A program made the position numbers and the translations under genes. The notes under the pieces are model-generated. The model was not told the origin of the DNA. It worked only from the letters and a program-made list of their open reading frames with translations, and did not search any database. Source: a virus. From it: DNA of 64,000 nucleotides. Of the stretch, positions 51,401-59,447 are shown piece by piece (the stretch's first letter is position 1; each line of letters opens with the position of its first letter). The DNA is taken from positions 59,064-123,063 of IMG/VR virus record IMGVR_UViG_3300017917_004998; one strand, 5' to 3'.

Positions 51401-51966
51401 CTAATAATTTTGTTAGAAAATTTGCAAACGGAGAACCTTATAATATTATCGCTGGTCAAAAGCGTGGTACTATTTCAGGTGGTAACATCGTAGGAGTTGA
51501 ATATGACTTTACTGACTCAGATAGAGGTTGGTTGGAACCTTTTGGACTTAACCCAATCATTAAGAAAAGAGGCTTTGGTGTGGTTATCTTCGGTAACCAA
51601 ACTGCTTACCAAACAGTAAGTTCAGCATTTGGATTAGTTCACGTTAGGGATCTACTCATTAGCGTAGAAAATGACGTTGAAGAAATCCTATCAAATTACC
51701 TTTTCGATTTCAACGAGGATTCAATCCGATTGGAAATCAAAACATTGGTTGATACCTACTTAGATGGCGTTAGAGCCGGAGGTGGAATCTATGCTTACCA
51801 GGTAATTATGGATGCTTCGAATAACACTCCAGCAATTATCGATCAGAACATTGGAATCATCGATGTAATAATCGAACCTGCTAGAGGCATTCAGAAATTC
51901 ATCAATAGAATTACTGTAACAAGAACAGGCGGTATCGCTGCAGGAGGGTTCATCAATTTCGTTTAA
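48436..51966 (+). CDS. tail sheath protein (gp18-like), enlarged
   Basis: A 1176-residue sheath protein, nearly twice T4 gp18 (659). The N-terminus (SGVYTLEFDATENV ... RLVVGFSNKGPFN) and C-terminus (KKRGFGVVIFGNQTAY ... RDLLISVENDVEEILSNYLFDFN ... GIIDVIIEPARGIQKF) are typical of sheaths. An insertion includes two Gly/Thr-rich repeats of type V-x-I-T-N-G-G-x-G-Y-x3-P-x-I-x-F (about residues 416-495), a module common on phage surfaces. The extra domains probably decorate the outside of the tail and may contact host glycans. Confidence 0.85.
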   Translation: MAKKIKLDLSQFKASGVYTLEFDATENVILTSQTIRLVVGFSNKGPFNAPVYIPDITTAVAIFGEIDKTLEAQGSYFQRSILTCLQTGPVFALNLLKLNDDETSPTVDKVDYFGFSVATDEPNGVLTSRLYSSFYNKERFWFADVDYFLATMSVVDQGRIFNLVNLGQSPMSVIVRKSTDAVPPLQGYDVFAIDWYGANNVPSYVHPYDYISDWFIDVISVSGDWTDYVALSEDPEWSAYFTRNGFIKDQINNFLSQQNVNIIGQVTGCLIPNFVDLNGNNQYIETLINNNTPSTGLFCAVDEEALDYLCQNRFKVDLVGNFLIDELTGDRDLQDPKLNFLSYDQQLIQDYLYTQNVTGITGASGSAGGTNVGSLFHTVENEGGTAGVSAVAFDAFSPSATFGGLHYLQTNTGVATGGVVKVTITNGGTGYTSSPTVIFNNTAGTGASATATVTAGAVSSITLTNVGNGYSAVPSISFSGGGTAATGAAAFAVIRSGASLTSAEKLRLKDYLTPSASSAPFILGQVGIPTGLTGTVINQFNNGDLVKLKVVGVSEVAQNLIITYSHPLDNAVYASQGITVTPTFDTQGTTANGVVNYFYNFGASDYLNIENVTAITGGASSNALAGLISTNLYQNILYQEVADGDVIWLSADGVSKYYLDTQLTVDRDQYNISYVRAFNDITRINPSSLVNYPAFSNGTVGPYASDNIGLPVAAGKTDIVSTVSSINQYLDVVLKIDSTSFNFAPDPVNNLIISVGDYLVSTDLSLCETVGANRQGRLTKVTSVAQTATSGVVRVTTARPILYYAGNTIQVQKFKSIPQFTRSFDFIYLAGYTMRNDQRPNNTDARVSEILDVMYNTNIAATLAAKDVISFRYIIDTFSGQILPNSKYQLSKLAMMRQKALAFINAPSMAQFRASTDPRFTAAPTNVNPYPPLQAQYIAEGGNLSLNPSYTFSLPTEDLGASYAAFYTPYITVRENNKNVNVPPAAFVSNNFVRKFANGEPYNIIAGQKRGTISGGNIVGVEYDFTDSDRGWLEPFGLNPIIKKRGFGVVIFGNQTAYQTVSSAFGLVHVRDLLISVENDVEEILSNYLFDFNEDSIRLEIKTLVDTYLDGVRAGGGIYAYQVIMDASNNTPAIIDQNIGIIDVIIEPARGIQKFINRITVTRTGGIAAGGFINFV

Positions 51967-51991
51967 GGATTTGATGAATTCTCGTAGCAGA

Positions 51992-52002
51992 GATAAATAT
52001 AA
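51992..52002 (+). promoter_or_regulatory. GATAAATATAA box
   Basis: Variant box containing TAAATA as in the T4 late promoter, 20 bases upstream of the first tail tube gene. Confidence 0.35.
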
Positions 52003-52014
52003 AAAAAAAATAAA

Positions 52015-52023
52015 ATGAATTAA
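52015..52023 (+). other. two-codon upstream ORF
   Basis: ATG AAT TAA overlaps the tail tube start (TAATG). It may tune translation of the tube gene by re-initiation. Confidence 0.35.
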
Positions 52024-52577
52024 TGGCTGGTTTACCACATTACCAAAATTCACTATATTCGATAAACAAATACGAACCTGTTTATCTTAACCAGTTCGAA
52101 GTTGCTGTTATTCCACCAGCCGCAGTAGCAGGTGGACAAATTTTACTTGAGCAGGTAGTAAACGTGGCTGGTTTAGATGTGGATAAAAATCCTGGGTTTG
52201 TTTTCCAAAAGTACAAATTTGCAAAAAGAAACTATGCAGGAGGTAAACCAGATAAAACTTCTTTGGACCTTGGCGTAAGATTTACGGTTAACCTTGACGA
52301 CGCAAATTCAATGTATGTTTTTAAGACGCTAAGACAATGGACTGACCTTATCTACAATCCTCTAACAGGAGCAATGGGTATTAAGCAGGATTACACAGGT
52401 ACAATAGTCATTTCTGTATTCAATAAAAACGGTAATGTTTTTAGAAGAATAACTTGCAAAGATTGCTTCCCTCTTAAAGCTATAGACCCGATGGAACTTG
52501 ATTATCTAAACGGTACTACCCTTTATGAGATCAATATGGTTTGGGCGGTAGATTATTGGGAAGATCTATTTGTATAA
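52023..52577 (+). CDS. tail tube protein (gp19-like), copy 1
   Basis: A 184-residue tube protein. Start MAGLPHYQNSLY, then YEPVYLNQFEVAVIPPA, and WTDLIYNPLTGAMGIKQDYTGTIVISVFNKNGNVFRRITCKDCFP. The pattern is that of gp19-like tubes and the position after the sheath matches T4. A close paralogue follows 16 bases later. Confidence 0.82.
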   Translation: MAGLPHYQNSLYSINKYEPVYLNQFEVAVIPPAAVAGGQILLEQVVNVAGLDVDKNPGFVFQKYKFAKRNYAGGKPDKTSLDLGVRFTVNLDDANSMYVFKTLRQWTDLIYNPLTGAMGIKQDYTGTIVISVFNKNGNVFRRITCKDCFPLKAIDPMELDYLNGTTLYEINMVWAVDYWEDLFV

Positions 52578-52593
52578 AATAAAAGTATATTAA

Positions 52594-53175
52594 ATGGCAG
52601 GTTTACCACACTATAACAACTCAAAAGCAGCTAGGAATAACTACGAACCAGTTTTTCTTAACCAGTTTGAGGTTCTTATTACCCCACCTTCTTCAGTTAC
52701 TCTTGCGAATACTAGATTCAACGGAGAATCTATCATGACCCAGCAGGTTAAAAGCGTAACTGGTAGCTTAGCAGTTGATATTCAACCTGGCGCACCGGTT
52801 ACACAATACTACAAATTTGCAGAAAGAAGATATGCAGGCGGTGAGCCTTCAACTTCTGATGTGCAGTTTAGTGTAGCTTTTGAGGTTAACCTAGACGAGA
52901 ATAATTCTATGACCATGTACAAAATCTTAAGACAATGGTCAGATTTAATCTATAATCCTTTAACCGGAGCGATGGGTTTAAAGAGAGATTATGTTGGACA
53001 GATGGTAATTTCTGTATTTAATAAGCAGGGAGATGTATTCAGAAGAATCACTCTCAACAATTGCTTTCCAATTGAGCCGTTAACTCCTATGAATCTAAAC
53101 TACGAAAGCGGAGACGCTCTTTACGTATTAGATACCACTTGGAAGTCTGATTACTGGCAAGACCAGTTTCTATAA
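52594..53175 (+). CDS. tail tube protein (gp19-like), copy 2
   Basis: A 193-residue paralogue of the preceding protein. It shares AGLPHY, YEPVFLNQFEVLITPP, and WSDLIYNPLTGAMGLKRDYVGQMVISVFNKQGDVFRRITLNNCFP. A short loop is longer (residues 40-55). T4 has a single tube gene, so the tail may contain two tube types, or one forms the terminal rings. Confidence 0.82.
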   Translation: MAGLPHYNNSKAARNNYEPVFLNQFEVLITPPSSVTLANTRFNGESIMTQQVKSVTGSLAVDIQPGAPVTQYYKFAERRYAGGEPSTSDVQFSVAFEVNLDENNSMTMYKILRQWSDLIYNPLTGAMGLKRDYVGQMVISVFNKQGDVFRRITLNNCFPIEPLTPMNLNYESGDALYVLDTTWKSDYWQDQFL

Positions 53176-53240
53176 ACTGGAACTTTACTTTATTTTATTT
53201 ATATAAAACTTACACTGTTTGTAAGTTTTTACGGCATGTG

Positions 53241-53250
53241 TTATATAAAG
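53241..53250 (+). promoter_or_regulatory. TTATATAAAG promoter-like box
   Basis: 12 bases upstream of the ATG at 53263; variant of the recurring box. Confidence 0.35.
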
Positions 53251-53262
53251 TAAATATAAGCT

Positions 53263-54339
53263 ATGTCAGGACCAAACCTTTCCCCAGAAGAGATTCTAAG
53301 AAAAAAAGAGCAGATCGGAGGAATTTCCTATGATGATCAAATCTCAGATCTACCCACAGTTTCTCCTGAGAAATCGAGAATAGACCAAGAAGTTGAATCG
53401 CTGGAAAGAAAGCAAACTGGTGTAATAGATTCTCCTTTAGCTGAAGAATTTAAAAAAGTTGAAAAAGCCGTTGCAGAATCTTCTTCTCTAGAACCACCAC
53501 AAGCAATTCAAATCGGCTGGAAAAATTTACCTGTACTTATTTTGCCTTCAAAGGGCGATTTTTATCCAGAGGGAACCCAGATAGCAATTAGACCAGCGGA
53601 GGTAAAAGAGATTAGACATTTCTCTACAATCGACGAGAGTGATATGCTTGATATTGATGCAAAACTCAATATGATCTTAAATTCTTGCTGCGTAGTCAAA
53701 TTTCCTAAAGAAGGAGTAGTTTCATACAAAGATCTAAAGCAGGAGGACAGGTTCTTTATCATAATGACAATTAGAGATCTAACTTTTGTTAAGGGAGAGA
53801 ATAGAATAGTTCTTACCCCAGAATTGACATGTAAGAAAGAGAATTGCCAATTCAAATATGGGATTGAATTAAGAACTGGTGTATTAACAAATTACCAGAT
53901 TGATGATAGGATAATGAGATACTATTCAAAAGCGGATAGAAAATTTGTTTTTCCTGTTAGCAAAATTGGAAAATCTATTAGCATCTCCATTCCTTCAATT
54001 GGAGTAATTGATGCTGTTTCTAATTACGTTAAAAATTCTGTTCGTCTAGGCAGGGAAGTTGACGAAAGCTTTATAAAAATTGCCCCGTTTTTATTTGATG
54101 ACTGGAGGGGTCTTAACGATCAGAAAATCCAAAAAGCATCTTTTGATTCTGAAGGGTGGTCTAAAGAAGAATTTTCAATTTATTATCAGCTTTCTGAAGA
54201 AATTAAGATTGGTACCAAATTAGAGGTTAGTTTGTCTTGTCAAACTTGCGGTGCGTCGGAGGTCACCGCACCAATATCATTTCCCGGAGGGTTCAGATCC
54301 CTTTTCGTTATTTCAGATATCTTTGGAGAACTTCTTTGA
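53263..54339 (+). CDS. baseplate protein (gp26-like)
   Basis: A 358-residue protein. After an acidic N-terminal stretch, it has VLILPSKGDFYPEGTQIAIRPAEVKEIRHF, DAKLNMILNSCCVV, and DLKQEDRFFIIMTIRDLTF, the pattern of the T4-type baseplate protein gp26. Two Cys pairs (ELTCKKENCQF, and LSCQTCGAS near the end) suggest bound zinc. It likely builds the baseplate hub. Confidence 0.55.
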   Translation: MSGPNLSPEEILRKKEQIGGISYDDQISDLPTVSPEKSRIDQEVESLERKQTGVIDSPLAEEFKKVEKAVAESSSLEPPQAIQIGWKNLPVLILPSKGDFYPEGTQIAIRPAEVKEIRHFSTIDESDMLDIDAKLNMILNSCCVVKFPKEGVVSYKDLKQEDRFFIIMTIRDLTFVKGENRIVLTPELTCKKENCQFKYGIELRTGVLTNYQIDDRIMRYYSKADRKFVFPVSKIGKSISISIPSIGVIDAVSNYVKNSVRLGREVDESFIKIAPFLFDDWRGLNDQKIQKASFDSEGWSKEEFSIYYQLSEEIKIGTKLEVSLSCQTCGASEVTAPISFPGGFRSLFVISDIFGELL

Positions 54340-54352
54340 TGTTAAATTTAGA

Positions 54353-54511
54353 ATGTGGAAGGAACACGGTATAGATCCAAATTGGATTGAATCTATACCT
54401 TTCTATGAATATCAAATTTGGATTGATAAGCTCAATCTGACTATAGAGAAAGAAAACAAGCAAGTCCTGGAGGATTCCGGACAAGTTGAGGTCTTCAATT
54501 TCAAAAAATAA
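54353..54511 (+). CDS. small overlapping-frame protein
   Basis: A 52-residue protein (from ATG 54353) with WIESIPFYEYQIWIDKLN. The open frame continues upstream within the previous gene, and the hydrophobic LENFFDVKFRMWKEHG pattern there looks coding. A TTG at 54323 or a frameshift out of the gp26-like gene could give a longer product. No firm family call. Confidence 0.4.
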   Translation: MWKEHGIDPNWIESIPFYEYQIWIDKLNLTIEKENKQVLEDSGQVEVFNFKK

Positions 54512-54534
54512 TTTTCCGGGCCTTACCCATTTTG

Positions 54535-54544
54535 GATATATAAG
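54535..54544 (+). promoter_or_regulatory. GATATATAAG box almost at the start codon
   Basis: Ends 2 bases before ATG 54547. A promoter here would give a leaderless transcript. Confidence 0.5.
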
Positions 54545-54546
54545 GT

Positions 54547-55935
54547 ATGAATGATACCTCTAAAATCCTGAAAGAACTGTCTAATCTAAGTACGAACTTT
54601 GATGTTCTTGCAAAAGAACTTAAAGAGTCGAATAGGCTTTCACAGGATACTAACAAAGAATTATCTTCATTAGTTAAAGAAAACAGGAAGACTGGTAGTA
54701 AAGAAAAAACAGCAGAGAATTCTGCAGAAGAAAAAAGCTTCAAGAACTTTTCTGATTCTATAATTAAAACATTTTCTAAACAGAACGAAAGTCTTTTTGC
54801 AGGTTTAGAAAAAAGTCTGAAAGGTGGATTCCCAGAGATTGCTAAAGCAGAGGTTAAACCTGCAGGAGTCGAAAAAGAATCTGTTGTAAAAACTGGTTTA
54901 TTTCAGAAAGATATAATTAGTGCAGTAGCAGAAAGTCTTGCTAATGTACCTAAGTTAGAAGACGGTGGCAGGATTAACAAAAGTGGGGTAGCTCTAGTTG
55001 GAGAAAAAGGTCCAGAACTAGTTGAACTCCAGAAAGGTAGCGTTGTCAATTCAACAGATAGAATTGCAGAGCTTTTAAAGATGGAGATGGACGATAGAAA
55101 GCGTTCGGAAACCAAGAAAGAAACCACAGAAAATAAAAAGCAAGAAGTTTCTAAAATCGTTAGCGGCGGTCCTAATCTAGATGAGTCGGTAACAAATTCT
55201 TCTGGTGTTAAGGTACCCAAGTCCGAAATAGATGCATATAGAAAAGAAATCTATAACGAGTTCAAAAAAGAGCCATCCCTTCTGGAAGACGAGGTGAAGC
55301 AGTTTATTGAGGGATATCGTCAAACAGTTCCGATTTCAGATATACAGAAATTGTCTGAGGTAACACAGCCAAAAGAGATTAAGAAGTCAGAGGAGCAGTT
55401 GCAAAATTCAACACAGACATCTAAATCAGAAAGAGATAGAACCAAACTTAAAGATCTTATATCTTTACCCAAATTGAATTCTCTACCAGGATTAAAAGGT
55501 GAAGAAATCAAATTGTCCGAAAAATTTAGAGTAAATCAGCAGAATATTCCACAAAAGGAACTAGAACCAGAAAGCTTTTCGTCCGGGAATGTTTCTACCA
55601 AAGATATACAGGCTCTTACTGAAAGGCTAAAACAGAGTAGCAAACTCACTAAAGAAGCACAGACTTTAAAAGTAGGTGAAAAAAAGACACCAACACCTGC
55701 TGCAACTGCAGAAGGAATAAGCGCAACTTCTTATGTAGAGAAAAGTGCAGGAGCAAAGCCTGACATTCAGACAGTAAAACCAGAAAAGCAAATGCCAGTA
55801 AATACACAGCCGGAAATAACTGAGCAAGACATTAAGGAAATTAAAGGTCTGCTTGCTGGCATTTACAAGTCACTAAATGGTCCTTTGTCTATTGCTTCTG
55901 ACCGACCATATAGACCGAATTCAAACACGTTTTAA
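54547..55935 (+). CDS. tape-measure-like / hub structural protein
   Basis: A 462-residue, mostly helical, charged protein. A conserved segment (LEDGGRINKSGVALVGEKGPELVELQKGSVV, about residues 137-167) matches the Gly/Pro-rich motif seen at the end of many tape measure proteins. Coiled coils occur at residues 1-50 and 330-380. It has no transmembrane stretch. It may be a tape measure or a hub accessory; T4 gp29 is of similar size (590). Confidence 0.45.
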   Translation: MNDTSKILKELSNLSTNFDVLAKELKESNRLSQDTNKELSSLVKENRKTGSKEKTAENSAEEKSFKNFSDSIIKTFSKQNESLFAGLEKSLKGGFPEIAKAEVKPAGVEKESVVKTGLFQKDIISAVAESLANVPKLEDGGRINKSGVALVGEKGPELVELQKGSVVNSTDRIAELLKMEMDDRKRSETKKETTENKKQEVSKIVSGGPNLDESVTNSSGVKVPKSEIDAYRKEIYNEFKKEPSLLEDEVKQFIEGYRQTVPISDIQKLSEVTQPKEIKKSEEQLQNSTQTSKSERDRTKLKDLISLPKLNSLPGLKGEEIKLSEKFRVNQQNIPQKELEPESFSSGNVSTKDIQALTERLKQSSKLTKEAQTLKVGEKKTPTPAATAEGISATSYVEKSAGAKPDIQTVKPEKQMPVNTQPEITEQDIKEIKGLLAGIYKSLNGPLSIASDRPYRPNSNTF

Positions 55936-55976
55936 ACAATTTTCAGGAAACATTTTTTTTATGCATTCCAAAAGGC

Positions 55977-55984
55977 TATATTTG
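55977..55984 (+). promoter_or_regulatory. Bacteroidota-type -7 box (TATATTTG)
   Basis: Fits TAnnTTTG exactly, 28 bases upstream of the dCMP deaminase ATG. A T-rich run sits at about -30 but no clear TTG. Confidence 0.35.
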
Positions 55985-56012
55985 TTCAGAACATTTGGTT
56001 TTTTGATTGCAC

Positions 56013-56588
56013 ATGGATATTCATAAAGATATATTGGTTCACTATTCTGATAATTTTTTCAGTGAACCTAAACTAATTACAAGTAAATCGTGGGTTGCTA
56101 AGCCTAATTTGAAACAGGTTTTCCAATTTAACGATCCCAACGATCTTCCTGGCGAAACTTTATATCTTACAAAGGATAAGAAAGTCGATCTCGTCTATCT
56201 AAAAATGGCTGAGATATGGGCTACGAATTCTTATTGTAAGAGAATGCAAGTTGGAAGTTTAATAGTAAAGAACAAATCCATTATTTCCGATGGATATAAC
56301 GGTTCTCCTACAGGATTCCCAAATGAGTGCGAAGACGAAGATAACGTAACCCTGAATTATGTCTTACACGCAGAAGCAAACGCAATAACTAAATTGTCTA
56401 AAAGTACTCAAAGTTCGGATGGCTCTACTCTATATGTTACGGTTTCCCCTTGTTTTGAATGCTCCAAATTGATTATCCAGGCTGGCATTAAAAGATTGGT
56501 TTTCGAAGATGTGTACAGAAAACCAGAATCCCTAAAATTCCTCTTTGATGCAGGAATAGAAATAGTCAGGCTGGAAAAAACATTTTAA
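56013..56588 (+). CDS. dCMP deaminase
   Basis: A 192-residue zinc-dependent deaminase. Zn ligands and the catalytic Glu are HAEANA (His119, Glu121) and PCFEC (Cys147, Cys150). The segment KRMQVGSLIVKNKSIISDGYNGSPTGFPNEC is typical of the dCMP deaminase family. A roughly 60-residue N-terminal extension is not known to me. It supplies dUMP for thymidylate synthesis. ATG 56013 chosen over TTG 56007. Confidence 0.85.
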   Translation: MDIHKDILVHYSDNFFSEPKLITSKSWVAKPNLKQVFQFNDPNDLPGETLYLTKDKKVDLVYLKMAEIWATNSYCKRMQVGSLIVKNKSIISDGYNGSPTGFPNECEDEDNVTLNYVLHAEANAITKLSKSTQSSDGSTLYVTVSPCFECSKLIIQAGIKRLVFEDVYRKPESLKFLFDAGIEIVRLEKTF

Positions 56589-56608
56589 AAAAATCTAGGG
56601 TTAAACTA

Positions 56609-57226
56609 ATGGCAAAAGAAAAGAATATCCAGGTATTAGCAGAGAATTTCATACAACAAAGAGATGATAGATCTTTCAAACTATTATACGAAAGAGTAAA
56701 GCCTGGAGTCCTCAATCACTGTTACACCATACTTAAAGACTTGGAACTAGCAGAGGATGCTTTCCTTAATGCGATGTCCAAGGTGTGGCAAAAAATAGAC
56801 CAGTACGATTCAACAAGAGGAAATTTTTCAACCTGGTGTTACAACATCGCTAGAAATGAATCTCTTTTGCTCCTTAAGAGTAGAAAGAGGTTTGTCTCAA
56901 AATCGTTGGAAGAGATGGAGCTCGAGTCTTCTAAAGCAGAAGAAAGAAATCCAGCTTATGAAATTGAAGACGATCCACTCTGGAATTTTCTTTCCGGTGG
57001 ATCTGATATTGATGATGTGTATGAACAGGTAATAGATGAAATAAGAGAGCTTCCGATTCTATACCGAGATATTATGATTGATCGAGAAATACATGGAATG
57101 AAGTACAAAGACATAGCAGACAAGTATGGAATTAAGAAAAGATCAATCGCAACAAGAATACGTAGGGCCAGAACAAAGATACGTAAAAAGATGGAGGACA
57201 TCACTCAAAAGCAAAACTTAAAATAA
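56609..57226 (+). CDS. ECF-like sigma factor, late transcription candidate
   Basis: A 205-residue sigma-70 family protein. Region 2 is YDSTRGNFSTWCYNIARNESLLLLKSRKR (the -10 reading helix), with an acidic linker, and region 4 is ELPILYRDIMIDREIHGMKYKDIADKYGIKKRSIATRIRRARTKIRK (HTH). It is a candidate for recognising the GATATATA boxes, equal in role to T4 gp55. The region 4 helix is well preserved. It sits next to nucleotide metabolism genes. Confidence 0.8.
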   Translation: MAKEKNIQVLAENFIQQRDDRSFKLLYERVKPGVLNHCYTILKDLELAEDAFLNAMSKVWQKIDQYDSTRGNFSTWCYNIARNESLLLLKSRKRFVSKSLEEMELESSKAEERNPAYEIEDDPLWNFLSGGSDIDDVYEQVIDEIRELPILYRDIMIDREIHGMKYKDIADKYGIKKRSIATRIRRARTKIRKKMEDITQKQNLK

Positions 57227-57227
57227 C

Positions 57228-57707
57228 ATGGGCATATTATCAAGAATTTTCGTTTCACTTAGGTTAATTTCCATTTTTAAAGACCTTAAATTATATTCAG
57301 ATTTTCTTTCTATCACAAAGAAAGAATCTATAGATTCTCCTGATTGGAATAGATTAAAACTCAGAAGAGATTGGTTTGGAAGAATCTATACCGTTGTTAA
57401 TCTTCCTCCAGAGGTAACTCAATCAAGAGACTTCCCAGTCGAAGCCAGACCTGCATGGGTGTTTGAAGAGATTAGACCAGTAAACGAATACCTGACACGT
57501 TTAAATCTGCAAGAAATAATTGCTCCACTTCTTAGACCCTTACCAGAAGCAAACGGAGATTCTTTCCTGGTGATCTATTATTTTATATTTCGTGAGCTAA
57601 GCTGGATCTGGATTATCAGATTTATCCTAGAGGTTTCGTTGCTAGTCTACGTTTATTTTAACTGGTCTTTTTTATTGGAATTGTTAGCTGCGAATGGATT
57701 GGGATAA
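57228..57707 (+). CDS. hypothetical protein with C-terminal membrane segment
   Basis: A 159-residue protein. The last 40 residues (LSWIWIIRFILEVSLLVYVYFNWSFLLELLA) form one or two membrane spans; the N-terminal part is soluble, with a Trp-Phe-Gly motif (RRDWFGRIYTVVNLPPEV). It lies 1 base after the sigma gene and overlaps the nuclease gene by 14 bases. No family known. Confidence 0.5.
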   Translation: MGILSRIFVSLRLISIFKDLKLYSDFLSITKKESIDSPDWNRLKLRRDWFGRIYTVVNLPPEVTQSRDFPVEARPAWVFEEIRPVNEYLTRLNLQEIIAPLLRPLPEANGDSFLVIYYFIFRELSWIWIIRFILEVSLLVYVYFNWSFLLELLAANGLG

Positions 57708-58497
57708 GATAAAGGAGGAATACAACCAAAAGCTTGAATTTTTTAAAGATCCAAGGTTTATTTTTGAAGAAGAAAGTCACTCGTACACCTTTAGCGGTGT
57801 AAAATACGATTCAGTAACCACGTTTCTTAAAAGATTCAAGGTTCCTTTTGATAGAGATTATTGGATTAAGAGAAAGTCAAAAGAACTCGGGATTGATCCA
57901 ACTATTCTACAAAATGAATGGGAAGAAAAGGCAACCACTGCAAATAAACTTGGTACCAGGGTCCACAAATGGATTGAAGATTTCTGGATGGGACTTGACC
58001 CGGAGATGCCAGAAGATCCCATCGATAAATTAAGAATAGAAAAGTTTTTGGAGCTTTATGAATTAAGGTTTAAAAAATTGGTTCCACTGAAATCTGAACT
58101 CAAGGTTTTCTCTAAGAAATGGAGATTAGCTGGAACTGTCGACCAACCTTTTTTGATGTGGGACGAGAAAAGAGAAGAGATCATATTTCTTGTTGGAGAC
58201 TGGAAAACTAATAAAGAGTTTAAAGACGACAATCACCCAAAGGGAAGATATAAAAAGTTGCTTCATCCTTTTAACGATCTGTACGAAAACTCTCATAACG
58301 AGTACTCAATTCAGATTAGTTTATATAGACTTATAATTGAAGAAGAGCTGGGTATAAAAACACATGGAGGTTTTTTGGTCCACATCGGTCCGGATTCTAA
58401 TGCTAAAATATATCCAATAAAAGATCTGAGAGAAAGACTAAAGGTGTATCTTCAGCACAATCGGGAAGAGGAGAAAGATGTTTTTGACATCTCTTGA
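57694..58497 (+). CDS. PD-(D/E)XK nuclease (RecB-like)
   Basis: A 267-residue nuclease. KLGTRVHKWIEDF is the motif I helix, AGTVDQPF supplies the conserved Asp, FLVGDWKTNK has the D-x-K core, and YSIQISLYRLIIEEELG is the QxxxY-like helix. This layout fits RecB-type nucleases. The likely role is DNA end processing or host DNA breakdown. Confidence 0.75.
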   Translation: MDWDKIKEEYNQKLEFFKDPRFIFEEESHSYTFSGVKYDSVTTFLKRFKVPFDRDYWIKRKSKELGIDPTILQNEWEEKATTANKLGTRVHKWIEDFWMGLDPEMPEDPIDKLRIEKFLELYELRFKKLVPLKSELKVFSKKWRLAGTVDQPFLMWDEKREEIIFLVGDWKTNKEFKDDNHPKGRYKKLLHPFNDLYENSHNEYSIQISLYRLIIEEELGIKTHGGFLVHIGPDSNAKIYPIKDLRERLKVYLQHNREEEKDVFDIS

Positions 58498-58541
58498 TGA
58501 AACAAACTTGAATCGTTTTCTAAAATAGTAAAAAGATTATT

Positions 58542-59060
58542 ATGGCAAAGAAACCAACCAAAGAAAAAGTGATTACATTAGATGCTGCCGACGTAGCTAA
58601 AGAATTTGCTGATGAAGATTTCGTAGCGAAATTGGACCAGAATAGAATCGATCGATGCGAGAAAAATCTTGCAGATGCAAAGGATCGAATTTCTAAAAAG
58701 GTTTATGCTGTCAAGTTCGACACTAAGGAGGATTTAGAAAATTTCTTTTTGTTTATGGCAAACGATGCTGAATGGAGAGAAAAGGAAGCACTTGGTGTTA
58801 TCGAAATTAATAAAGTGCTGGAAAAAGCAAAAGCAGATGGCATCAAGCAGGATACACTTTATATGAGTGCTTTACCTCTTGAAGCTTCTCATTATTTTCT
58901 TTCTAAGTTAACCGGTAAAGGACTTGGCGATGCTAAGAAATTTATTGGGATGCTTAAGCCATTTAGTCAATCTCTCGAATCAACTAAAGCTGATGCAGCG
59001 GAAATCCAGGGTCTTGAAAAAGAACTTGCTGCAGCCCAACAAGGTTTGGATATAGCATAA
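58542..59060 (+). CDS. hypothetical protein before terminator
   Basis: A 172-residue helical, charged protein (AADVAKEFADEDFVAKLDQNRIDRCEKNLADAKDRI...). No family recognised. It starts 45 bases after the nuclease gene and is followed by a strong hairpin terminator. Confidence 0.5.
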   Translation: MAKKPTKEKVITLDAADVAKEFADEDFVAKLDQNRIDRCEKNLADAKDRISKKVYAVKFDTKEDLENFFLFMANDAEWREKEALGVIEINKVLEKAKADGIKQDTLYMSALPLEASHYFLSKLTGKGLGDAKKFIGMLKPFSQSLESTKADAAEIQGLEKELAAAQQGLDIA

Positions 59061-59069
59061 ATTAAAACA

Positions 59070-59113
59070 CATAAACAAAAAAGCACTCTTTGATGGGTGC
59101 TTTTTTGTTTATG
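59070..59113 (+). terminator. strong hairpin terminator, 17-bp perfect stem
   Basis: CATAAACAAAAAAGCAC pairs with GTGCTTTTTTGTTTATG over 17 bases, loop of 10. The T-run inside the right arm makes it a terminator on the plus strand; the A-run on the left makes it possibly bidirectional. Confidence 0.85.
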
Positions 59114-59132
59114 CATGATTTCAAAATAAGAT

Positions 59133-59141
59133 GATATATAC
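59133..59141 (+). promoter_or_regulatory. GATATATAC late-promoter-like box
   Basis: 27 bases upstream of the ATG at 59169. Confidence 0.45.
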
Positions 59142-59168
59142 TGAGTAAAATTTTAAATCGAAAAAAGC

Positions 59169-59447
59169 ATGTTACAAAAAATCAAAGACAATTTCTCAAT
59201 CATCGTGTTAGTTCTATTGGTGATCGTTTTTCTTAGACAGTGTGGAGTGAATAGTGAAATCAGTAAGATTAAGAAAGAGAATGCTAGAATCTCTGCTAAT
59301 TTAGATTCATCTGTTACCAAAAAGGAGATGAAGCACGAAATGAGACAGGTTATGTATGAATTTTTAATTTTTGAAGATGATTTCGACAACGGAAAAGCAT
59401 CTTTGTCTGACATCCGTAATAAAATAGAATCTCAAAATGGAAAGTAA
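59169..59447 (+). CDS. single-pass membrane protein with coiled coil
   Basis: A 92-residue protein with one membrane span (residues 8-22, FSIIVLVLLVIVFLRQCG) and a coiled coil (residues 30-60). It overlaps the next gene by 11 bases and may form a complex with that membrane protein. Confidence 0.55.
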   Translation: MLQKIKDNFSIIVLVLLVIVFLRQCGVNSEISKIKKENARISANLDSSVTKKEMKHEMRQVMYEFLIFEDDFDNGKASLSDIRNKIESQNGK

